Origin: Aplectana chamaeleonis
Lineage: Eukaryota; Nematoda; Chromadorea; Rhabditida; Cosmocercidae
Direction of reading: 5' to 3'
DNA: 64,000 nucleotides
Assembly: GCA_029168955.1 (NCBI GenBank)
Contig: JAPDOI010000426.1
Span: forward strand, 248,001 to 312,000
Position numbers and translations under genes: made by a program. Below the pieces are notes generated by a model. It did no database searches, was not told the origin of the DNA, and saw nothing but the letters and a program-made list of their open reading frames with translations. The first letter of the stretch is position 1; each line of letters starts with the position of its first letter. This document shows, one piece after another, positions 51,594 through 59,799 of the stretch.

Positions 51594-54122
51594 TCATTCC
51601 CCACGAAATCCGTAGACTTCGTCATCTTCTCCGGAGACTCCGCTCCCTTCGTGGTTAACCTCGTTCAGCAGCTGAGAGGAAAGGGTCCCTATTCCAGGGT
51701 TTTCTTCAGTTCTTACGCTTTTCATTTGTCCTCAGCTTCAATGTAAGAGCCGTTCAGGCACGTCAGTATTCGGGTGTCGATGGTGAAACGGTGAGACTCT
51801 CACCGGAATGAGTGAGATGCAGGTTCGTGCCCTGCTTCACCGCTCTGCTTTTGTAATCAATTTAGCTACCTTGTGACGCTAGGTGTTCATACAAGTATAC
51901 CATGCCGTGAAAAAAGCACAGGACATTCAGAAACATCGAAGAATCAAACTAGTAGCAATCGAGAACTTTAAAATTTTGCGGAATTACATTGATTGATCAC
52001 ACGAGCATAGACTTGTTATAGTAATAATAATTTTGCTGTATTATTAAAATCATCAACATGTGTCTATTTGTAGATATCTGTTTGTCGTCTCGTCTGTGGA
52101 AACGAGAAAAAATCTATGGTATTCCCCGAATTTCGCACGCTATCCTTCATGGGGTGATTGATTGTTGACAGAAAAAATCTGAGGGACTGATAAAACTGAC
52201 CCAGAAATGTTGCGGAATGAATTCTCCGACCTACTGTGTAGATCACCTTTCTGCCTACTTGGACGAATACTTCTTGATTTATGCATAATTGGGGCAATAG
52301 CCTTCCGAAAGAGGTAGACAGAGACAGAGAGAGACAGATGCAGGCAGAAAGAAAGGCACAGAGAGACAGACAGACAGACAGATGGAGATAGAGGCAGGAA
52401 GAAAAAGAGGGAGAGCAAGAGAGAAAGAGCGAGAGAGAGAGCTCTACCATTAAGTTTTTTTGAAGGCATGTGTATGCTATTTTATACTCCTTCAGGAAAA
52501 TAGGCCGTAATAATAAAAGAATATCACAAAACGCAAAAATTGGTATGCATAGGATATGAATAGGAATTGCATAAGAATTTTGTCTTTTCCAAATCCAGTT
52601 GAGCAGAAAAAGTCATTTTCAGTCAATCCCAGATCGGATTATCCGTTTAACCTCCCTGTTGGAATGATTAGGATTATCGGGTGTTTAGTATTTTGAATAT
52701 TACCGGTTGAACTGCATATCAGCTACTTTCGTTTTTTTTCAATGATTCATAGTCAGAGTCATAAACTGAAAACTTTTCAGCTTTCTTCGATGAGAAAGTA
52801 GCAATATTTGCTATCATGAGTCATTTATGAGGTTTCGATGAAACCATTGTGAAATAATATAGCACTCCACAATGATTCCTGCCTGAGAAAATGATGTGAG
52901 AGGTAGCAGTCGTTCGGTGGGAAAAAAATTTCCAGCATTATTTGCCACCTATTTTCGGGTTCCATTTAGCAGATACCAAGACATTTTTTATCCCTCTTCC
53001 AGCAGTTTTTTTATTAATTCTCTTCAAAATAAATCCAACAGCAGCCGCATCCAGAAAAAAATTATTTTTTCGCCCCCTCCGGAAGTCCAAGCAAATGAAA
53101 AACTTGGAAGTGCAAAAAATTGAGAATAGTGCCGTGACTTTTTTATTGATTTGAAATCGTAGACTTGATTGATTGTATGAACAGAGTTCCGATGCAAGGG
53201 TATTTTTCAAGCTGGCTCGAAAAATATCCTTGTATCGGACCTTTGTATATACAATCAACCAACTCTACGATTTCAAATGTCGCGGCACTATTCTCAATTT
53301 TTTTGCACTTCCAAGTTTTTCATTTGCTTATTCAGTTTTATGCAGAATCCTCAGCTGGGGGAAAATTTAACCGTTGTGGGTCAGAAGCTTAAAGTGGCAC
53401 AAGTTCTAACAGTTTTGCTCAGCGTACCAGCCAACTACTTTTTTTCTGCGGAAACTGACTCGTGAGAAAGAGGCCTGGCACAATATTTCCCCTTCATTCA
53501 AGATATCCATATTCCCATATTTTCTGAAATTCCTAGTGCTGAAACTGTAACTCTTGAGCCCATGTTTGCCCATTCGTCGACTTATTTCGACAAAGGTTAT
53601 CGTCGACTCTGTTTGCTCTTCGACGTTTGCTTGATTTCTGAAATATTCTTAGTATGGCTACAATTTCTGCTCCAATTTAATGGAGCCGTAGGACCCTGAG
53701 AGGATGATGCGGAGAGCGCCATATTAGGCTGTACGATCGTATGAGTTTACCCCAATCGCACAGGTGTGCCGGCTCTGCTTTACCTCAAAGAGACTTCCGG
53801 TCGAGTGTACCTTGCACCAGCAGTACTGACTCAGTTCAAATCAGCGATCGACCTCCCCCTCCGTGATTCCCACGCATCCATCTCTCCACGCTTGTTGTGT
53901 GTCATCATTCCGAGGGGCGGACCTCTCTGTGTGTTGGGCTCCGCCCTCTCGTTGTCGCTTCTCACGGTCGGCTGTCACCTAAATGTTGCACAGACATTTC
54001 AAAGCTCATTCTGCTCACTGATTTGATCGAGAGTGATCGGTATGTATCCTGAGTCTTCCTCATCCCGAGAGATGAGCCTCAGGGTGGCCGTTTTTCTGGT
54101 TCTCATCGGAACATGCTTCTCC
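51594..54122 (-). CDS. Host gene, last three exons, acidic C-terminus
   Basis: Minus-strand exons: 54122-54019, 53971-53853 and 51671-51594. The first encodes EKHVPMRTRKTATLRLISRD, then DEEDSGYIPITLDQI, and ends in phase 1. A 47-nt intron (54018-53972) joins it to DREKRQREGGAQHTERSAPR... ending in GITEGE (phase 0). A 2.2-kb intron leads to LLNEVNHEGSGVSGEDDEVY and a TGA stop. All junctions close in phase with AG/GT borders. It is rich in charged residues; no domain recognised. Upstream exons lie beyond 54,122 and were not found. The second exon donor (GGGGAG|GTCGAT) is non-consensus after GT. The large last intron holds a hairpin repeat and a GA-rich tract. Confidence 0.5.
51781..51843 (+). 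ncRNA. Compact tRNA-like fold (not a canonical tRNA)
   Basis: TGGTGAA (51,781-51,787) pairs with TTCACCG (51,836-51,842). Between them are a 7-bp hairpin CGGTGAGACTCTCACCG and a perfect T-arm look-alike GCAGGTTCGTGCCCTGC. The box-B-like GGTTCGTGCC and box-A-like TGGTGAAACGG are present. Only about 62 nt and no valid anticodon loop, so it could be a tRNA-derived pseudogene, a SINE head or chance. Confidence 0.25.
51844..52310. other. Intronic unassigned stretch
   Basis: AT-rich sequence inside the last intron of the minus-strand gene. Nothing recognised. Confidence 0.3.
52312..52442. repeat. GA/GACA-rich microsatellite
   Basis: Purine-rich run of GAGACAGA and GAGA units. The Leu/Ser-rich minus-strand ORFs are its translation. 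Confidence 0.95.
53089..53329. repeat. 240-bp long hairpin repeat
   Basis: The left arm starts AAGCAAATGAAAAACTTGGA. It runs through 'gcaaaaaattgagaatagtg' and 'tttgaaatcgtag' to a centre near 53,215, and the right arm repeats these inverted with few differences. It lies in an intron and could fold as nearly 120 paired bases. Confidence 0.75.
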
Positions 54123-55762
54123 CTAAGGTTTGTCACCTTGGCCAATTTTTTTTTGGAAATTTTACATTTAAATGAAAACCGTGCTATTCCTGATTGACGT
54201 TGTAATGAGGGGGATTGAAGAATATTCGTCATATTGTTTTCCTCTGGATGCGACATGAGAGGCAATCATTCATGAGATTTTTAAAAAATATTCTTTGACA
54301 TATGTACCAGTCTATATCATGATGACAGAAAGGGAAGTTGTGATGTTGGGATCGTAATACTCTTGCGATTTGCTGGTGCTCACCACCAGCTGATCAAATA
54401 TTTTTTTGCTATTTTCACTCTATCCGCTGCTGAGTGAATTAACTAATTGTAAGCGGTAGAAAAATACGGTCCATCGCTCACATAAAAAATTTACTATTAT
54501 TTATCTCAGTATTTTTTTGCGGCTTCTTCCGTTCTATTGTGATAGAGGCCATGTTTTCTGCCATTGGTTACATTGTTAGTGTTCATTTTATCTAATACCT
54601 TTTTGCCCTTCTTATCTGTTAGCTGCTTTGCTTTTCTTGCCATTTTCTTCATGTTTACTCAAAGTGACTCGGTAGCTCTCAACAAATATAACGTCAATTC
54701 TTTGCTTGTCTACAGATTTCTACCAATTCCAAGAAAGTGAGGAAGGTAAATAAACAAAATTATTTTTTTAAAGTGGTCAACACTGAACCTTCAGCCTCAT
54801 TATTTACTTTGTTTCCTACTAATTTTGAATTTTTTGATATTCCCTAAGTCTGACAAATCACTAATCTATATCATTAGAGGATTACATACGTACGTCTTTT
54901 GTTTCGACTAAAGGGAGAGTAAAGGGAATTTCGACTTTTTTGGCTAAAATTGCTTAATGTGTCCGTTTCTGTCGCGAAATCATGAATTTGATTAATTGTG
55001 GGAATCCGAAAGCGCAGTGCTTCTCGATCGAAATGTTACCATTCTATGTTTTCAAAATCAATCGAACAATGGGGGGGGAACAATAACACATAATGGGGGG
55101 GGGTCGAAGCAAATTTCGCGCACAAGTCATAATTTTGCTCAATACGGGGATTTTCATAAATTCCTACATGGGTGCGAAACTTTCTCAGTTTTCCCCAAGA
55201 GATTTTTCTGCGATCCTCATTATGTGTATTAGAGCCTAAAATGGCTGTAGAGCCTAAAACGGCGGGATCCTGGGTAGGTCACATATAAATAAAGGGAAAT
55301 TTTTCAAGACGCGGATCCTAAATGCCGTAAAACTACGAGAACGGTTACGGAAGGTAATTTTAATGGTGTGTTGAGAATATTTTATCTTCTAAAGTTTTGA
55401 TTGCACGCCACTTTCATTCTCTAGACAGACCTATCTATACCAAAGAATGAATAAACATCTTCTTTCGGTGACCTCCCAAGGGCAACGAAGAACACATTCT
55501 GCTCAATGCGCTTTTTTTCTCCTTTGTTTTGAACTTCAGTCACCGTCGTGAACTTCATAAAAAAATCACTGGCACATTTCATAGTGCCGTTTATCGCGTA
55601 TAATCGCTGAACTCCTAGAGCTACTCAACCTTTCTATGTAACCTGTGAAGGAAACCTTTGAGTCTTGTTTTTCGTTCTCTCACCCGAACATTCTCGCTTC
55701 GTAGACCGAACCAGAGTCGAAACTGTTGGCAGTATTCCTAATCGCGTCATTTCCCTCCCTTA
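54123..55762. other. Unassigned AT-rich stretch
   Basis: It may hold upstream exons or the promoter of the minus-strand gene, but I could not support any. A G-rich run lies at 55,070-55,108. Confidence 0.3.
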
Positions 55763-56365
55763 GGGGTCGTTTATACTTCCGCCGCGGCGAGACGCAACAC
55801 AGTCATATCGATCAAGCGGCGGCGCCGCGAGGCGTTTAGAGTTTTTCTGCTCGAAATCTTCTAACGGTGCCGCACGCGGCCGCCGCCTAGGTGCTGCCGC
55901 GCCGCCCGAGGAAAGCTGGCGGCGCGGCGGCCGCGTGCGATCCGCATTGACATAGTATGCTTCTTTTGCTGTAATTTCATGCACATTCTCAATTTTGTTC
56001 TTCTGATTCATCTCTAAAATTCCTTCCAAGGTTCCTGGGCGTTGTTTAGAGTAGGCTGGGTTGTGAAAAGTTCATTTTTTTTAGCTTTTGAAATCATTTT
56101 TCTAAAGAAAAATCGTTTTCGAAGACCCTATCCGCCTTCGGGTGCTGTGTGATGGTACGAAAAATTATAGATGTTTCTTTTTCGCAAGAAATCACTCATC
56201 ACAATCGGCCTTGTGTTATGCCAGAGCTACTCCAGGCTGTGTTTAACGTCATTCTGCGACGTCGCCGCGTAAATTCGACGCAGCCCGATTATACATCCTG
56301 GTGGCGCGATTTTTCAAGCGGCGCGGCGCGCCGCGCCGCTCCGCGGCGGAAGTATAAACGACCCC
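55763..56365. mobile_element. 603-bp GC-rich TIR element, ends GGGGTCGTTTATACTTCCGC
   Basis: Perfect 20-bp ends continue into CGCGG on both sides. The flanks are TTA on the left and TCA on the right, an imperfect TWA-type duplication. Subterminal GCGGCGCGGC motifs occur in both arms. ORFs 55760-56029 and 56149-56373 are translations of the arms. Confidence 0.7.
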
Positions 56366-56443
56366 TCATTTAGTATTTTCGCTCAATCTTTCGGTGCTCA
56401 CAATTTGGGATGGATGAATCGTCGCGGTGCGAGTGCTATCGCA

Positions 56444-56883
56444 TCATGAAATGAGGCAAATCAGATAAATAATATGTACCGACAGTCCCGCGATAACGCC
56501 GCGGTCGATTCCTCGCGGCCCAAGAGGTATATAATTTCGAGGAATCTTATCATATTGAGCAGTCACGGGACATTTTTGCACGGAATCACACAGTCGAACA
56601 TCTTCTACTTGTGAGATTCTGGAGAGGGCGCAGAAAAAGTTGAGTCGTCCATAAAGGGTCTTTCCGTTTACTTTCGAGAGCGGTCTCAATTTGCTCTGCA
56701 TCTTTCCTTGAGCCACCCTGTAACATGATCGTGGGTAAACATTTCTGCCAGATCGTTTTGAAATAGGACCCAGCGGCAAGATTCCACGATCGAAAGCTGG
56801 GTGCTCATGGACTGGCCAGAGAATTTGAACTTGATATCCTTTGCGAGCTCGCTTTGGTTTATTATTTTGAAGGAGTCCGCCAA
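56444..56883 (-). pseudogene. Frameshifted minus-strand coding remnant, family unknown
   Basis: 56883-56686 encodes LADSFKIINQSELAKDIKFK..., 'STQLSIVESCRWVLFQNDLA' and 'HDHVTGWLKER'. From about 56,700 a different frame continues 'MQSKLRPLSKVNGKTLYGRL', 'NFFCALSRISQVEDVRLCDS' and 'PRNYIPLGPRGIDRG'. The two frames read like one protein broken by an indel. It could be a mobile-element protein or a decayed host gene; I recognise no catalytic motif. Confidence 0.4.
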
Positions 56884-57684
56884 TTTCTCAACGATGTTTT
56901 TTAAACATTCACTTTACATGAACGATTCTTTGAAAATTCCTGAATACCTAAATTTTCTTAATGTGGCGCTTCCAAAATTTCCGAATGAATGATTATGCAA
57001 AGTAAAGCCTGATTAAATTTATGAATGAGTGTACAAATTTGATTGAGGCTATAAAATTCTCTTTGGAATGATTGAACAAATGATTTCGATGGTCCGAGTT
57101 CTCCTGATTTTGAATGAAAAAGCTGCATTCATGCGATTATTCGATTAATTACTCGAATTGCGAAGGATTTTCGAACAATTCGCGTTTACATTTGAGCAAT
57201 TCTTTTGTGGTTGAATATTTCAATGCGTGACCTGCACTCCCTAATTTGGAAAAATCTGAACCGAATACTTCTGAATGAATCGGGTTTTTAATTAGCCGAA
57301 TATTCTGAATCTCTTAAAAATGCCGCGGCAATCAAACATCCTGAAAAAAATTGAATTACTGAAATGGTTGGATATTCGAACTTTCGAGTTATTCGAATAC
57401 CATCATTTCGAATTCGGTGCGAATTTCAATATACACCCTCTGATACCTGCTGGATACGACAGGATTCCAGACTACCACCCACGCTTTCCTTTTTTTTTCT
57501 GAAATATAGCTTGCCTCTTCAAATCAGAGAACGTTTGCTTGTTTCTCTATGATATTCGCTTTTCAATCTCCCTTTTTCGGACTTTCATCACAGCTCTTCC
57601 ATTTTTTTCTGGAACTATCGAGAATATGTGACTCCACCCTGCTTTCTTCTCTTGTGACGCAAGCGGGGAGGCTTTGAACTCGAT
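56884..57684. other. Unassigned AT-rich stretch
   Basis: Many GAATT/ATTCGAA-like words, no strong exon. The plus ORF 57320-57502 is weakly protein-like but unsupported. Confidence 0.3.
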
Positions 57685-58061
57685 TTAGGTGTCGTTATGC
57701 GGTGAAGTTATCAGTGATATGCGATCATGGCGCTCGTATAATTTGTCTACGACTTCGCCACATCGCGAACACCTAAACGTGTGAAAAACAGATAAGAATT
57801 CATTGTTGCGGGGTGGAAAAAGGTGAAGACATGGTTGGTTTTTCTGCAAAGAGCTGTCACTTTTTGGTGTGTCCGCGAAACGCCTCTGTTCAAGGTCAAG
57901 GTTATCCCGCCAAAATCGTTGCATAGATAGATCCCTGTTTTCGATTTTGAATACCCTGTTGTATATTTCTTCTAAATTCGATCCAGGAAAGAGAGAATTA
58001 GTTTGCTTGAAGGCTGAAATAATGGATGATTTTTCGAGTGTGGGACGTTTGAGCCGAAAAG
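57685..58061 (-). CDS. Host gene terminal exon with C-x2-C motif
   Basis: Minus strand. Acceptor CCCTTTCTGCGCTGTAG then an exon entered in phase 1. It encodes FRLKRPTLEKSSIISAFKQT, 'NLEEIYNRVFKIENRDLSMQ', 'RFWRDNLDLEQRRFADTPKS', and near the end 'FRCSRCGEVVDKLYERHD', then TAA. The frame stays open without interruption for 126 codons and has balanced composition. The single CSRC pair might be half of a zinc site with other exons. Upstream exons were not identified; the open frame extends to 58,179, so the acceptor choice is provisional. No family recognised. Confidence 0.5.
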
Positions 58062-58147
58062 CTACAGCGCAGAAAGGGAAGACAGAGGGTGGAAAACTAG
58101 TTACGAATTGAGAATTAACGATAATTTTTTTCACTTTTCGGTTCCAG

Positions 58148-58330
58148 ATGTTATTTCTGCCATATATAAGGCTCCTCACTCCTCAATTTTGTGTGATGCC
58201 GATATCTGAAAACGATAAGAAGATTCGTCTTCGTCTGCAACTCTACCCCGGTTTCGGCCTAAACGTCCGCCACCCTGACTTCTCGAATTCCAATACGGGC
58301 ACAATTGTACCAATTAATTCTGCTGGGTAG
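58148..58330 (+). CDS. Host gene terminal (or only) exon, 60 codons
   Basis: Acceptor CACTTTTCGGTTCCAG directly precedes ATG at 58,148. The frame encodes a hydrophobic start (MLFLPYIRLLTPQFCVMP), then SENDKKIRLRLQLYPGFGLN and ..TGTIVPINSAG, stop TAG. AATAAA follows at 58,371-58,376. If trans-spliced at this acceptor it would be a complete 60-residue protein, possibly with a signal peptide. Otherwise it is a last exon. Its 3' end converges with the minus-strand gene ending at 58,443. Confidence 0.5.
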   Translation: MLFLPYIRLLTPQFCVMPISENDKKIRLRLQLYPGFGLNVRHPDFSNSNTGTIVPINSAG

Positions 58331-58370
58331 AGTTGTTCCTGATATGTTGTACATATCACTGAATCGGAGT

Positions 58371-58376
58371 AATAAA
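58371..58376 (+). terminator. AATAAA poly(A) signal (plus gene)
   Basis: 41 bases past the stop codon of the exon ending at 58,330. Confidence 0.55.
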
Positions 58377-58419
58377 TTTAAAAAAAAACTGCGTTTTTCC
58401 TTCTCTTCCAACAAAATAC

Positions 58420-58425
58420 TTTATT
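58420..58425 (-). terminator. AATAAA poly(A) signal (minus gene)
   Basis: On the minus strand, about 18 bases past the TAG at 58,443-58,445. The two convergent 3' ends therefore lie within roughly 50 bases of each other. Confidence 0.55.
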
Positions 58426-58442
58426 CAATGCTCTTAGATGCT

Positions 58443-58850
58443 CTAGGAACCATAAACTGAATATTGGGGTTGAGGTAACTGCAGGAATAACCAACACTAA
58501 ACCAACAACGTTGATTCGCCTATGCTGGCACAAGGTACTGCATTTCGAGAGTCGGTTTCTTCTGTTCTGAAAAAGAAAAAAGTCATTGATTCCCACACTG
58601 GTGTTGATTTAAACTCTGTGGGATGCGTTTGCGTTCTTTTATACGTATTTTGATTCAAAATGATTTTCTTCACATTTTTGAAAACGAAAAAAAACTTTTT
58701 ATTCCAATGGAAAGAAAAGTTCTCGGTTTCTTTCCCAACATTTAGAAGGTTTTCCAGCACTGCAGACCTATTCTTGGAATCTCCTAACAAATTTGAAGTC
58801 AGAGGAAATTTTCTGCGGTTTTTCAGACGCTTGAAGGCACACTCCAACCT
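58443..58850 (-). CDS. Host gene, last three exons
   Basis: Minus-strand exons: about 58850-58642, then 58566-58503, then 58478-58443. The first encodes LECAFKRLKNRRKFPLTSNL..., 'NLLNVGKETENFSFHWNKKF' and ..NQN, donor AATAC|GTATAA (phase 2). The second has a very strong acceptor (CTTTTTTCTTTTTCAG) and encodes TEETDSRNAVPCASIGESTL, phase 0. The third (acceptor TATTCCTGCAG) encodes LPQPQYSVYGS and stops at TAG, with a poly(A) signal close by. Introns are 75 and 24 nt; the 24-nt gap is too short for a normal intron, so the second donor is doubtful and another arrangement of the last two exons is possible. No domain recognised. Confidence 0.4.
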
Positions 58851-58856
58851 CAGAGG

Positions 58857-59210
58857 TAAAATTTGATATTATAGTCCGTCCACCGTGTATAGAAACCCTG
58901 CTAAGCGCGAGATCTCAATTCGGTCGAATAAGTGAGAATTTACAGGGAAATGTCGGCCCGGCCCCCAATACCCTAAAATCGTACATGATCAAGCACTTCG
59001 CCCCGAATAGGGAACCAAGTTTCTGCAAACGGAAAAATTGGTTTGTGCGGAGATGGTTTCCTTAAGAGGGCGGTGTGCGCGGTTAGGCTTCTGGGGTATT
59101 GTGGGCGGGGCCGACTTTTCCCTGTGATTTCCCACTTATTTGAGCGAATTGAGATCTCGCGCTTAGCAGGGTTGCTATTTACGGTGAGCGGGCTATAATA
59201 TCAAATTTTA
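58857..59210. mobile_element. 354-bp foldback element, ends TAAAATTTGATATTATAG
   Basis: Arms of about 125 bases share TAAAATTTGATATTATAG, 'aaccctgctaagcgcgagat' and 'cagggaaa.gtcggcccc'. The flanks CCTCAGAGG and GTCCAGAGG are similar, perhaps an old duplication. It abuts the minus-strand exon ending at 58,850. Confidence 0.75.
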
Positions 59211-59577
59211 GTCCAGAGGTTGGACTGTGCAGATAGATAGTGCGGACGGCATGACGTCACCTAACCATTTCTATATTGTGACTCTAAAATTTTATCTTTT
59301 CTGAAAAGCTATTCATTCGTTTCCGAAGTGCTCGATTCAGTCGCTTCCGCTCAAAATCAAGTTATTCGCTTTCTCAGAAATATTCGGTTTACTTGGAGAG
59401 TAGAAATATTTGATTTTCGAGTGTTCGGCCGCTGAAAAAAGCTGCATAGTAATGGTTGAGCGATATAGCGTGCACAACTATATCGCGAAAGTATCCCGCA
59501 CATTGCATAAAGGTGTCGCCGTCCGGCACACTAAGGCCTCTGGTCCATAACACCTTAGGATCCGTACCTAGGGAGTC

Positions 59578-59799
59578 ATGGAGTCTTTGGCCACAAGCCA
59601 CAATTTCGCCACCCTGAACTGTCGATCGCTAACGAGTGATATCCAAAAAACTGCGCTATCCAGACTTCTGAGCTATTTCCATGCACCGTTTGCTGCTTTG
59701 CAGGAAACCCGCCTCAGGATAGACCCGTCATCAGCGTCGGAGAGTACACCATCTACTGCGGTAACGCTGACGATAGGAGAGTGGGAGGTTGTGCAATAG
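59578..59799 (+). pseudogene. RTE copy 2: first ~45 codons of the endonuclease, before the frameshift
   Basis: MESLATSHNFATLN... to FAALQETRLR matches copy 1. A base present in copy 1 (CTCAAGGAT) is missing here (CTCAGGAT), moving the rest of the protein to the next frame. Confidence 0.88.

Noticed and set aside
51771..51843. Canonical tRNA gene
   Set aside because: The standard acceptor pairing fails and there is no 7-base anticodon loop; retained only as a tRNA-like fold.
52064..52469. Leu/Ser-rich minus-strand ORFs
   Set aside because: Translation of a GA/GACA microsatellite; no splice or start context.
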